64,000 nucleotides of DNA from Lytechinus pictus (GCF_037042905.1 NC_087247.1:81024920-81088919), one strand, 5' to 3'; positions 1 to 11,014 are shown, counted from the first letter of the stretch. The notes: generated by a model from the sequence alone, not told the origin. Numbers and translations are program-made.

Positions 1-600
1 TCTACGTTCGTTGGGTAGGGCCTTGACACAAGCGTGTTGCTGCATGCCCTCTACGTTCGTTGGCGCCAACTTAACTCCAGAGTCCAACACCATTCAACCA
101 ACGTACCGTACCGGTACTCACGTCAAAATATGTAACGCTAATGTTAATGCAGTATTAAACTGCGGATCTCCGATACAGCGGAGGAAGGATACAGAAGAAG
201 AAGAAGAAGGTATACGATACTGTTCTGCTTTTTTCTCATTCTTACCGGACTCTTACTCGGACCCCTGTCTGGCTTTGTAAGTATTGATAATATTCCATGT
301 GTTACTTAGCTATCAGTACTAACTTCCCGGACTAACTAAAAGTTGATCACTAGAATTACTTCAATCATTTTGAATAAAATATTACCGGGGTTTTCATTAT
401 GATTTTGTGACATGAATACGCCATTAATATGAAGTGAATAGTGTGAGGCTTTGATTCACCTGCCAGCACCACCCAAGGGTTCATTACATGCCACCACGCA
501 CAGAAAAATCAAGCCAAATTAGAAGTCATGTGTTGTGGACCCAAGAAGTGAGATCCCAGCACGCGCGACCCACTAGTTAGAAATCCACTGCCAAACGCGG
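1..600. other. Unassigned sequence, no gene recognised
   Basis: An open frame of 89 codons (11-280, +) exists but resembles no family I know. The stretch has a short direct repeat, TCTACGTTCGTTGG at 1-14 and again near 49-62. A GTAAGT that could serve as a splice donor lies near 279. Nothing else supports an exon. Positions 281-600 hold no feature I can support. Confidence 0.3.
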
Positions 601-608
601 TTCGTGGT

Positions 609-641
609 GCGAGGTTAGTATACTAATAATACTAACCTCGC
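609..641. repeat. Interrupted palindrome (GCGAGGTTAGTAT arms)
   Basis: Arms GCGAGGTTAGTAT and ATACTAACCTCGC face each other around a short A/T spacer. A perfect, spacer-free version of the same palindrome lies at 5602-5625, so this is a dispersed repeat motif and not a chance hairpin. The host element was not delimited. Confidence 0.6.
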
Positions 642-718
642 AATACGTGTGAGTGTGCCAGCACCCCCTCGTGGGCCGGAGCTCCCTGGGTTACCCCTAA
701 ACCCTATAGTTTACTGCG

Positions 719-749
719 GCAGCCCGAACACGTACTGTGTTCGGGCTGC
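719..749. repeat. 13-bp stem hairpin
   Basis: GCAGCCCGAACAC at 719-731 pairs perfectly with GTGTTCGGGCTGC at 737-749 around a 5-nt loop. Its function is unknown. It could be a transposon-end hairpin, but no CTRR terminus or other Helitron mark follows. Confidence 0.55.
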
Positions 750-1309
750 GTTGTGATTCACCCCGACTCACCAGATGAAATCAGATGAGCATCGGGAATC
801 AATCAAAAATACATAAAATTGCACAAAACTGTTACAAAGGAATCAATACATACTTACAACTTAAGCCGCAATATGGGCGGCCCTCAAAACTTCGAAATAA
901 TTCCCCAAAACGAAGCAAAAATGTCGGAAAATTTTGCCGGTGTGCATTAAAACTCGTTCGTACAGGAAGCAATGGAGGATTGATATAGCCTTTTGACGAG
1001 GCAACGAGATAAATTGATTTTTATTACCAAACGGGCAAAAAACAAAAAACAAACGATAAAAGAGAAAAAATACTTTAAAAATAAAATAATAATTGAATAT
1101 GCGATTTCAGTAAGTTCTTATTATCATCAGATCCTGCCAATACCACTAAAGTCCATTATAGATAATACAACAGAATGCCCCGACAAAAGGCTATCATTTG
1201 ATGCGTCGGATAGAGATTGTTATGAATATTCATGAGTCTAGTTCCGTAAATTCTTGCTTCACCCTTTGCCTGGCAACTATTTTAGCTTCGGCTTTTTCTT
1301 TGAAAGAAG

Positions 1310-1620
1310 TAACATATTTTCGTTTGAATTATTTGTTTTTCTTTCTCCTCCATTCTTTTCTTTTGTTCTGTTTTATTTTCTTTTCCCCCTTTTTTATTTT
1401 TATTTTTATTTTTTCCTCTACCTTCTTTTCATTTTTGGGGTCTGTTTTCTTTTTCTTTCTTCCCTTTTTTAAAATTCTCTGTATTTGCTCTTTTTTCTTT
1501 TTTTCTTCGTCATTTTTCTTTTTTTTTTGTCTTTATTCTCTTTGTTCTTGTTTCTTCATTGTTTTCAAGAGATTATGCACATGGTATCGTACTACACGTT
1601 TTTTTTTTTATTATTATTAT
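1310..1620. repeat. Pyrimidine-rich tract (low complexity)
   Basis: The + strand is almost wholly T and C for about 300 bases. The long open frames across it encode runs of Phe, Leu, Ser and Tyr and are an artefact of composition. The tract could form triplex or H-DNA. Positions 1621-2270 beyond it are A+T-rich with nothing recognisable. Confidence 0.7.
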
Positions 1621-2274
1621 TGGAAACTGTATAGATATATGTAAATAAAAAAGTGAAGAAATAAATGAACACTCATATATTAAAGGAATATATTCGTTGA
1701 TCAAAATTATTGAGTGATCAGCAAACCATCTCTTTAAGATTTTGATGCCTATTTCTGGAACCCAGCCTCTGACAGGGCTTTGCTGGCTTAGCCTAGAGGA
1801 CTCCGTGATGCAAAATGATTTTAAAAATATCACGGAATCCAATGCTGGCTCCCACATATTTTTTTCTCTCTCTCTCACTTGTTATGTTTTCCATTTTGTT
1901 TATTTTGTATACTGTGCATGTATCCTTAGTTTTAATTTCAATTGTATGTTGTATGTTTTAATGAGAATTTAAAATAAATGAAATGAAAATATATGCAAAT
2001 CTCATTATCATCCAACAACCATTTTCATACAATTGATGCCTATTAATTTGTATTATGTTTGAACGGAGATGTGATTATAATTCATATGTTTGTTTATAAA
2101 TTAATATGTTATCTTTCATCTTGTTGGCATTTTTAAGCTTCAATAATTGGGTATATAAATCTCTGCGGGATAAGTATAAGCCTATAATTACTAAGAATTG
2201 AGTTGCTCATTATAGGACGCATAAAGTCGCCGCAAATCCTGCTTGTCTGATTGTTTTCCAGGTGTCCAAAAGGG

Positions 2275-3226
2275 TTTTTGTCTCACCTGCATAGCAGAGT
2301 GAGACTATAGGCGCCGCTTTTCCGACGGCGGCGGCGGCGTCAACACCAAATCTTAACCTGAGGTTAAGTTTTTGAAATGACAGCATAACTTAGAAAGTAT
2401 ATGGACCTAGTTCATGAAACTTGGCCATAAGGTTAATCAAGTATTACTGAACATCCTGCCTGAGTTTCATGTCACATGACCAAGGTCAAAGGTCATTTAG
2501 GGTCAATGAACTTAGACCATGTTGGGGGAATCAACATCAAAATCTTAACCTAAGGTTAAGTTTTTTAAATGTCATCATAACTGAGAAAATATATGGACCT
2601 AGTTCATGAAACTTATACATAAGGTTAATCAAGTATCACTGAACATCCTGCATGAGTTTCACATCACATGACCAAGGTCAAAGGTCATTTAGGGTCAATG
2701 AACTTTGGCCGAATTGGGGGTATCTGTTGAATTACCATCATAACTTTGAAAGTTTATGGATCTGATTCATGAAACTTGGACATAATAGTAATCAAGTATT
2801 ACTGAACATCCTGTGCAAGTTTCAGGTCACATGATCAAGGTCAAAGGTCATTTAGGGTCAATGAACTTTGGCCAAATTGGGGTATTTGTTGAATTACAGC
2901 CATAAATTTGAAAGTGTGTTGGTCTAGTTCATAAAACTTGGACATAATAGTAATCAAGTATCACTGAACATCCTGTGCGAGTTTCAGGTCACATGATCAA
3001 GGTCAAAGGTCATGTAAGGTCAAAGAACTTTGGACACGTTGGGGGTATTTGTTGAATTGCCATCATATCTCTATAAGTGTATTGGTCTAGTTCATAAAAC
3101 GTGGAAATAAGAGTAACCAAGTATCACTGAACATCTTGTGCGAGTTATAGTAGTTTTCAAAATCAGCACTGCTGCTATATTGAATCGCGTGATGCAGGTG
3201 AGACGGCCAGAGGCATTCCACTTGTT
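2275..3226 (+). mobile_element. Tandem-unit dispersed element, copy 1
   Basis: A noncoding element starts TTTTTGTCTCACCTGCAT and ends near CATTCCACTTGTT. The first 26 bases fold into a terminal hairpin (GTCTCAC...GTGAGAC), and GTCTCACCTGCAT recurs inverted at 3192-3204. The interior is about four and a half diverged tandem units of roughly 165-190 bp. Four of them contain AGGTCAAAGGTCA, at 2483-2495, 2675-2687, 2838-2850 and 3000-3012. Other copies lie at 43276-46000, 59475-60429 and 63017-63776; copies 1 and 3 are nearly identical. No clear target duplication is visible. It could be a TIR-type MITE or a Helentron-like element with an end hairpin, and I cannot decide which. Confidence 0.85.
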
Positions 3227-3239
3227 TCCTATTTATTAT

Positions 3240-3403
3240 AGTAATTGTTTAAACAGTTTAAACAAGTATTTAAAATCTTAAAACACACATTTTAAATTTA
3301 AATATTTAATTATTAATAATTAAATTCAAATATTAAATTATCAATGATTTAAACATGATTGTTTAAATTTTAAACACTTGTTTAAAATGTTTAAACAACT
3401 ACT
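3240..3403. mobile_element. A+T-rich palindromic MITE
   Basis: Inverted arms of about 37 bp built on TTTAAAC blocks (left starts AGTAATTGTTTAAAC, right ends GTTTAAACAACTACT) flank a self-complementary A/T core. The size and structure fit a miniature inverted-repeat element. The target duplication is not resolved. It lies 14 bp downstream of the preceding element. Confidence 0.6.
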
Positions 3404-3482
3404 ATGCAATTCTCACAGTAAACAGCGTTGTTAAAAATATTTTTGACAGTGTAGAAGTGCTCCATATAAATGAGTTCAATCA

Positions 3483-3680
3483 GGGGCGGATCCATGATTT
3501 TCCAAAAGGGGGGCACAGGGCCAATGAAAAATTTGACAAGCAAAAAAAAAGTTTTTCAACCAAAAATTGAGGATATTTCGTCCCCGAAAAAGGGGGGGGG
3601 GGGGCAGGTGAGGGGTTGATTATGCTACTGCCATGCGGTGAATTAAACAACAAATGGTGATTGGTGATTATCAAAGCGGC
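3483..3680. mobile_element. Fragment with hAT-type end AGGGGCGGATCCA
   Basis: CAGGGGCGGATCCATG followed by a G-run and the phrase AAATTTGACAAGCAAAA matches the ends of other short elements in this window (10286, 18546, 40242). CAGGGGCGGATCC is typical of hAT-type MITE termini. Only one end is recognisable here, so the copy appears truncated. Confidence 0.45.
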
Positions 3681-3689
3681 AGATTTTTT

Positions 3690-4430
3690 TTTTTAATTAT
3701 AATTATATATTAACATCTTGACTTAGCATTTCTTTTTAAAGCAGGCAAAATTGTTTTTAAGTATTTCCTTTTGTTTTAAAACCATATTCAATCCTTCCTC
3801 ATTGTTATAACATGTGAAAAAGATAAATAACATGAAATCATTTACGTTATTGAATCAGAATTCATATTTAAGAAAATCATAAATTGGTTATTCTAAATGT
3901 AAAATTAGAATCCATTTGTAAATATTTGTTGGATTTTTTATAATCACAAAGGGAATAATAATAATAATACAGACTAAAAAAATTCGGATCTAGAAATCTC
4001 TGAATATATTAAAACACAAGCACACTATTGATAAATATTTTTTTCATTTTTATTATCATTAAATCAAAATAATTTGAGGAAGTTATATGAAATAAAACAC
4101 ACACCAAGCGAACAGTCACGCTTTACCCCCCCCCCTTCCCATAAACAAAGCATAAAAAAGAATGAAAAGGAGAAAGAAAGAATATAACAAATGACAACAA
4201 AAATTTATCATAAAAACACAAAATGTAACAAAATAAAAATATATATGAAATAAATTTTTTTTTTCATAAATATAGATCTATTTTTTTCCAAAAAAAAAAA
4301 AAGAAAAATGGTATTGAATTATATGCCTAAATCACGATTTAATTGAATAGAGACGACTTGCCGAAAGTTTTCACTCTTACATGCATATTCATTAAACTGT
4401 GCTGTAAAGGCATGCAGTGACGACATCTTA
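3690..4430. other. A+T-rich sequence without recognisable gene
   Basis: Runs of A and T, poly-C and simple repeats. I see no gene, RNA gene or paired repeat ends here. Confidence 0.5.
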
Positions 4431-4442
4431 TAAATATTCATA

Positions 4443-4500
4443 TGCGCATGCGCAGAATTTTACCTCAAACATGGCGATCTCGCGATTGGAACAAAAGTCT
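4443..4500 (+). promoter_or_regulatory. Promoter-like cluster: NRF1, YY1-type and TCTCGCGA motifs
   Basis: A 12-bp palindrome TGCGCATGCGCA (4443-4454) fits the NRF1 consensus YGCGCAYGCGCR exactly. About 17 bp later come AAACATGGCGATC, like the YY1 motif at animal transcription starts, and TCTCGCGA (a CGCG-core promoter motif). Such clusters mark TATA-less housekeeping promoters. It is an isolated CpG-rich spot in A+T-rich DNA. Which gene it serves is unknown. The GULP1-like gene 34 kb downstream on the same strand is one candidate. Confidence 0.5.
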
Positions 4501-4560
4501 GAAAATTGATGCTCTTTTGAAGGATTTCATGGAATTGTATTCATTATTCTTATTTCAAAG
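4465..4560 (+). other. Possible untranslated first exon
   Basis: This stretch starts just after the promoter-like motifs and ends at CAAAG followed by GTAAGC (donor at 4561-4562). The only ATG opens a 12-codon frame (MAISRLEQKSEN), so the exon would be untranslated. The first coding exon of the GULP1-like gene begins with an acceptor at 38459-38460 and needs an upstream 5'UTR exon. This is a candidate by strand and order only. Transcript evidence is lacking. Confidence 0.35.
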
Positions 4561-4698
4561 GTAAGCTGATTTAGGAACAGTTTGTTTAGGTAAGATTGAT
4601 ATTACTCGTTAGATTTTTTAATTCATTATGATCATCGGTTTTCTAATGCCAAACATCGCGAAGTTTTGTACTCCGGTGATAATGAGTGGTTGCATTCA

Positions 4699-4733
4699 GG
4701 ACCTCGACACTGTCTAAAGACGTGTCGAGGTCC
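4699..4733. repeat. 12-bp stem hairpin
   Basis: GGACCTCGACAC and GTGTCGAGGTCC are perfectly complementary around an 11-nt loop. Like the hairpin at 719-749 it lies near the phrase CCCTATAGT, so the two may be ends of a related repeat. Function unknown. Confidence 0.5.
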
Positions 4734-4791
4734 CCGGGGCAACCCTATAGTATGCTATAGACAAGGTTTAATACCGTTAGGACTAGTCTAA

Positions 4792-5374
4792 GGGCACTAG
4801 TATTCAACCCGTTTGGAGAGTTTCCTCAAATATATAGAAATATAGAAATACCTGAATTTCAGACCCATCTTATTTCCAAGAGCAAATGCTGGTTATTCTT
4901 TTTCCGTTATTTTTTTCTTCAACCCGTCGACTGTGTGCGCGGGCGATCGAATTATACGGCGATGGTTTTTGGCACTAGTATTCAACCTAGCGATGAAAGA
5001 TGGCCCTGTCTTTCAATCTGCCCTTGTCCCATCTGACTATGGACTAGACCAATTGAGATGAGACCAAACAGGGAATTAATCAAAGCCAGAGACTTACATA
5101 AATCTAGATCTAATTTAGCAATCTAAACCATTTTGAAATTAGCCATCTATCATCACTAGGTTGAATACTAGTGCATTTCAGTGCAAAAGGTCATCGCCGC
5201 ATAATTCGATCCTCCGCGCATACAGTCGACAGACTGATAAAAAAAATACCGACAACAGATTAGGCCTACACTGGAAATAACAAAGGTATGAAATTAAGAT
5301 AGATTCCCTATTTCTAAATATTTGGCGGAATTTGTCCAAATCTTTGAATTATGCCGGGTTGAATACTAGTGCCC
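4792..5374. mobile_element. Palindromic MITE with doubled GCACTAGTATTCAACC motif
   Basis: The termini are GGGCACTAGTATTCAACCCG and its inverse, and the arms remain complementary over roughly 190 bp. Each arm carries a second inner copy of GCACTAGTATTCAACC (about 4974 on the left; inverted about 5158 on the right). No coding capacity. A target duplication is not evident, so the superfamily is unassigned. Confidence 0.7.
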
Positions 5375-5494
5375 ATACGGTACCTGTGATGAACAGGTGA
5401 GCCCAGTAGGATGGGGGGTCGGGTGTCCGGACACTTTATATTTTTGAAGCCTTCTTTTTTGTCTTTTGATTACACTAATAAAAAAAAATTCAAT

Positions 5495-5625
5495 AGTTGT
5501 AATCATCTGGCATAATCGTGATATAGTCCCCAAATCCAAAAATGGGGATTACCGGTATTAGATTCGCACAGCCAGTACTACTACTAGCACTCACACAACA
5601 TGCGAGGTTAGTATACTAACCTCGC
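5495..5625. repeat. Dispersed repeat fragment plus perfect 24-bp palindrome
   Basis: Positions 5495-5560 match, inverted, the sequence at about 24180-24240 (shared phrase CGTGATATAGTCCCCAAATC). Just downstream, 5602-5625 is a perfect 24-bp palindrome with arms GCGAGGTTAGTA, also found in interrupted form at 609-641. Confidence 0.6.
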
Positions 5626-6596
5626 ACAGCGCATGTAATTTCATAATGAATTTTGACGTTTTCATTCATCACACGAATGTGAGAATATGAAACACGCCTA
5701 AATCTTCACAATATACTAAAAATTTAGTCATCTTAATCTAATATAATGTAATCTAATTTTAAAAATCAGCACGAACGTATCTATAAAAATGGATTTTAAA
5801 CGCTTACCTCCAAATCTCAGCCAGTTACTCCGTCCGATCCTTAATACTGCGGTGGAAATTACGCAAACAATAATAGAAATGCGAATTTTTCCTATCGAAC
5901 AGTCTAGATTCAAGTCGCCGGCGCATAATAGGAAATCGTGGCGCTAGTGTAGTTTCGCACCTCCCCGTTTAATGGTTTTCAAACATGTACAATCTCACCC
6001 TAAATAATTCACAACCTAAAATACTTGCATCTGAGCCTCCAAAGTCCAGTAGAAGTTGAATATTTGCCGTTTTGACACTTTTTTACAAAGTTTTACACCT
6101 ATTTCGGAATCACTCGGTCGCTTGAAGCTCAGCGTTGCACATAAGCAGTCGGTACGCGTACAGTACGTACCACCTAGTGAAGTGCAAGAAGAGCGAGTTT
6201 TTCTATGGTATCTTCAAAAAGATTTTTTCCCCTCTTTCAGCTTGCACCAAGTATTACGGTAGTGGTTGTGCAGAGTGGTTGATGTTTGTTGTGTGAAGGT
6301 ATGTGTGTGGGGTGTGCGTGTGTGTGATTTTTTGAATGAAATAAGAAATGTGAAAAGTGTGAATACACGTAGATTTAGCGATGAAATAAGAAATAATAAT
6401 GTAGAGCCTTGTTTTGAACTCTAGGTCAGAGAACTTTCCTTCAGTTTACAATTGTATGCTATGTTGATTGTATGCTATGTTGATTTCATGCTAGTAGATT
6501 ACATTTTTCAATTTTTCACATGCCTACCATCTCCATCCATACCACCTGGGACATGCAATGTACATTTCATCCTTTTGTTTGCATGCGCATACACTC

Positions 6597-9500
6597 ATGG
6601 GCGGAAATCCCAGGGGGGACGTGTCTCCCCTACTCAAAATAGTAGAGGGGACACAATATCAAATGTCCCCCCTACTATTTTTGGTCTTTTATGATGGTAA
6701 GAAATACATCATTATAAATCGAAATAAAACATGCATTTTGGGACGAGATGACCTTACTTTGGCGATGATAACCTTTTTTTTTGCTTGTCAAATTTTGGTT
6801 TTTAAAAAGTGCTCTGTAAAAATGTCAGTTTTATGGTCTGAACTTGCGCTGCGCTCGCAAATTTTGATTTATCAGGTACCTAATATTTTCGTGTATTCCA
6901 TAAAGTTTTCAAAATATCCCTTTTCAGGTCTGATTGCCAAGACGTATCAGCTAGCGGGCTGCTTGCTCGCATTTCGATTGGCGAGTTATATAAATGTTTC
7001 AATATAGATTATACAACAAACTACTTAAAATCCCCTTTTCATGAGAGTTTATCAAAAATTTTAGCTCGCGATTTGCGCTCGCATTAATGGTTAAAAATAT
7101 ATTAACTGATGCATCCTATTCATAATCACAAAAGTGAAATGTCCAGTTTTTATGCCATTATATCATCAGATTTCGCGCGCTCGCATTTTTTGATCGTTGA
7201 AATATGTAACGCCTTCATGGTGCAAGCAAGCAATCCTTAACAGGTACCTTTTCAAGGTACCAGTTCAAAACGTATATAAAAATTTTCTGCTCGCGCTTTG
7301 CTCTTGCATTATTAATACTCACCCTTTTCAGGATTTACAAAACATGAATTGAGTGTCTCGTTCAGTAAATATTATAGGACTAAATCTCGAAATTTCCCGC
7401 TCGCGCTTCGCGCTCGCATTAATTGTTTACTTACAGTATATACATATTCTGCTTGAGTTACAAAAAGTGCTTAGAATTTCCTTAATTGTTTACTTATATA
7501 CATATTCTGCTTGAGTTACAAAAAGTGCTTAGAATTTCCATTCTTTAGGTGAACATGTCCAAAAAAATTCAGCTCGCGCTTCGCGCTCGCATTATTAATA
7601 CTCACCCTTTTCAGGATATAAAAAAACATGAATAGAGTGTCTCGTTCAGTAAATATTATAGGACTAAATCTCGAAATTTTCCGCTCGCGCTACGCGCTCG
7701 CATTAATTGATTACTTATATACCTATTCTGCTTGAGTTACAAAAAGTGCTTAGAATTTCCATTCTTTAGGTGAACATGTCCAAAAAAATTCAGCTCGCGC
7801 TTTGCGCTCACATTATTTGATTGTTAAATGCTACTTTAACAGGTATCTTTTCCATCAGTTCATTTCTGCTCGCGCTTTGCGTTTGTAGTAATTATTAAAG
7901 GGGAATCCAACCCAAATAAAAACTTGTTTTTATAAGGAAAAGAAAAATCAAACAAGTTGATAGGTGAAAGTTTGAACAATATTGGACAAACAACAAAAAA
8001 GTTATGAATTTTTAAAAGTTGTATATATTGGTAATCACTATACCCATGGAGACTTCAAATTGGCCACATATGGGATGTCATAGTGATGTAAGGCAAGGAC
8101 TATTCTTCCATGTACTCCAATACATATTATGGCTAAAATGTCATTTTTCCCAAAAGTTTTATTTCAAATTATATTTTTGTTTCATGAGGACATAAAACAA
8201 AATACTGCCTGGGTTATATTTAGATAACTGCCCCAGGGGAATGGGTACTTAGGAGAAAACCACAAATCCCTGATAATAAAGTACATGGCCTATGGGAAAG
8301 TTGTCCTTGCCCTTGTCATAATTTACTTACCCAGTTGCCAATTTGAAATCTACATAGTAATAGTGATCTCAATTTTAAAGCAGCTATAACTTTCTTATTG
8401 CTTGTCCGATTTCTTTCAAACTTTCACCATTCTGTTTAATCTATTTTTCTCCTTCCCAACCCAACATTTTGTGGCCAAGGCTGGATTCCCCTTTAAGTTG
8501 CATACACATCTTTTTAGGATAACAAACATTGCCCAGAATCAGTTCAAATTTTAGGAAAAAAATACATAACATTTCCAAAAAAAATTAGCTCGCGGTTCGC
8601 GCTCGCATCATATAAATAAGGATTATGATATTATATATTTATTTATAAGAATAAAGCTAAGAAGTGACTAATGAGGACTACCCCTTCAAAGAAACAAACA
8701 AAAATCATCTTCGAGCTGCCAATCGGGGAAAATATGGCTGAAACAAATTACTGCCCCCCCCCCTTATTGGCGAAGGCTGGATCCGCCCCTGTGTCCCCCC
8801 TACCTTTTGGGAGAGATTTCCGCCCCTGAAGGTGGATATGGATCGAACTTAAAAAAAGAGCTAAAATTTTCATTATTATTACTTTGAGTTTTGACATAGG
8901 ACCGGGACATCCTTACGACATGTCATGAAAATGATGACTATCTTCCTATTCCTCTTGCTAAGCGCGAGATGAAACAAAAGTGACAATTTAATTATTAAAT
9001 TAATATCATATTTATTAATGCCTAATGAGAGCGCGAAATCTGATGATATTATGGCATAAAAACTGGACATTTCACTTTTGTAATCATGAATAGGATGCAT
9101 CAGTTAATATATTTTTAACCATTAATGCGAGCGCAAATCACGAGCTAAAATTTTTGATAAACTGTCATGAAAAGGGGATTTTAAGTAGTTTGTTGTATAG
9201 GCCTAATCAATATTGAAACATACATAACTCGCCAATCAAAATGCCAGCGTGCAGCGCTAGCTGATACGTCTTGACAATCAGACTGACCTGAAAAGGGATA
9301 TTTTGAAAACATTATGGAATACACGAAAATAATAGGTACCTGATAAATCAAAATTTGCGAGCACGCAGCGCAAGCAGCAAATGTTGATAAAATTATTCAG
9401 ACCATAAAACTGACATTTTTACAGAGCACTTTTTAAAAATAAATTTGTAAATCACACAAAATAATGAAAGTTCGATTTCCGAGGTGAAATATGTTTTGTA

Positions 9501-9986
9501 TATTGACTTCCAAACTTGATATTTGAGCTCCATATTGAACAAGATATGTAAATCACCTAACAGGCAATGCGAGCGCGAAGCGCGAGCGAAAATTTTATAT
9601 AGTGGCACGAAAGATTCTTTTTATTTTCCAAGTCTTCCCCTCATCTTATTTTATGCACTCGTCGTCCTTCTCTTCCTTTTCTCCTCTCTTTTCCCTCCTT
9701 TTTTCCTTTTTTCTTTCCCTTTTTTTGTTGTTTGCTCCGCCAATAGGGGGGGGGGGCCTCGGCCCCCCTGGATCCGCCTATGGGGACAAGGGGCGGGAAA
9801 ATTTGACAAGCAAAAAAAAAGGTTATCATCCCAAAAGTACGGTCATCTCGTCTAAACTCGTCCCAAAATACATGTTTTATTTCGATTTAGAATGATGTAT
9901 TTCTTACCATCATAAAAGACAAAAAATAGTAGGGGGGACATTTGATATTGTGTCCCCCCCCTGTCCCCCCTGGGATTTCCGCCCAT
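6597..9986. mobile_element. Mutator-like (by 10-bp duplication) non-autonomous transposon
   Basis: The termini are ATGGGCGGAAATCCCAGGGG and its inverse. The flanks are an exact 10-bp duplication, GCATACACTC at 6587-6596 and 9987-9996, and the uninterrupted site exists in the right arm near 19290. Duplications of 9-11 bp are characteristic of Mutator-like elements; no transposase is visible, so the class is inferred. The arms are hundreds of bp long. The interior carries about 13 copies of a motif related to GCTCGCGCTTCGCGCTCGCA, forward in the left half and mostly inverted in the right, and a nested MITE at 7895-8496. Confidence 0.75.
7895..8496. mobile_element. TTAA/TA-flanked MITE (AGGGGAATCC ends)
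   Basis: TTAAAGGGGAATCCAACCC on the left and GGATTCCCCTTTAA on the right, with arms complementary over a long distance. It inserted into the Mutator-like element, between its GC-rich motif copies. It belongs to the window's general class of about 580-600 bp MITEs with TTAAAGG ends (see 24596, 34545, 38965, 47446, 61667). Confidence 0.75.
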
Positions 9987-10285
9987 GCATACACTCACTA
10001 CATGCAGGGAGGTGGTCATATTACGTGTATGTCATTACTCTCAGTCTCGCACACTAACTGCACCTGATATCCATTTAGGTTTACCCTTCGTATAACTTTG
10101 ATGATTTCTGATTGGTTCCTTATACTCATCCATGCTTATGTTCATCTATGATTGGTTGATTATATACAAATGAATATTTATGTTTGTGCAGTCGGATGGA
10201 AAAAAAATAAAAAGTGGCAGAGAGAGCCAAAGCCCTGGGAACAATTTTTTTTCACCGTGGTGCTGAGATTAATATACATGTATAT

Positions 10286-10707
10286 CAAGGGCGGATCCAG
10301 GATTTGTGAAGGGGGGGGGGGGGGAGGTGGCGGAGACCAGCTTCCCTACCTGTTGAGAAACGTGGGCATGAATCAGTACTTGAGCGTAAAGAGGTCACAA
10401 ACAGCCGTGGTAAGCATAAAAAAAATAATTTTTAACCGTCAGTTCGTAATGTTTTCTGCAAAAGTGACCAATTAGAAATTCTGTCAGTGGGGGAGGGCAG
10501 GGTGGGAAAACAATTTTTTAAACATTGGTAATGATTTTTTTTTTAAAGGGGGTCCAGCGGGTTTTTAAGGTCTAAAAAAGGGACTTGGGCGCAGCCGCGG
10601 CCGATTCGGCCCCTCTCTAAACAGCCTGAACCCCTCAAATCAGCCTGAAAGGGGGAGGGGGCGAATCGCGGCCGATTCGCCCCCCCCCCCCCCCGGATCC
10701 GCCCCTG
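10286..10707. mobile_element. hAT-type MITE in left arm
   Basis: Ends CAAGGGCGGATCC and GGATCCGCCCCTG, flanked by TA-rich simple sequence that blurs any 8-bp duplication. The same element occupies the equivalent site in the right arm (18546-18994), so it was there before the arms became separate or was copied by conversion. Confidence 0.65.
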
Positions 10708-11014
10708 TATATATATATATATATAAACAACGCATTTTGCAGGGGGTTGCTGTGCATCCCCTGTTAAATCTGCAGCACCCCCATCACCCCCGCTTCCCAG
10801 GGCCCTGGAGAGAGTCATATGCTCAGAGAGAGAGAGAGAGAGGCCACAGAGCCGTTGCAACCTGAGCTAGAGAGTTGTTGGACTAATTTTTATTCGTCTC
10901 CAAAGTATAACACCTATGTAGTGAACCCAAAACGCATAAACCATCAAAGTAATCCTTTACAATAATTAAAAAACACACGAAAACAAAATGTTTATTAGGG
11001 CCTTTGGTATATTA

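Larger units (their letters stand above)
5940..10830. repeat. Left inverted arm of the composite transposon (interrupted)
   Basis: This is the inverse of 18436-19931. The arm is split at 6597-9986 by a younger transposon; with that removed it is about 1.5 kb. It contains a hAT-type MITE at 10286-10707 that is also present at the matching place in the right arm. Confidence 0.75.

Noticed and set aside
719-749. Helitron 3' end hairpin
   Set aside because: No CTRR follows the stem and no matching 5' TC end was found.
1198-1644. 148-codon open frame rich in Phe, Tyr and Ser that looks like a membrane protein
   Set aside because: It is a translation of a pyrimidine-rich tract; several frames stay open for the same reason.
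4471-4509. Start of a protein MAISRLEQKSEN
   Set aside because: Stops after 12 codons; the ATGGCG is better read as a promoter/YY1-type motif in a leader exon.
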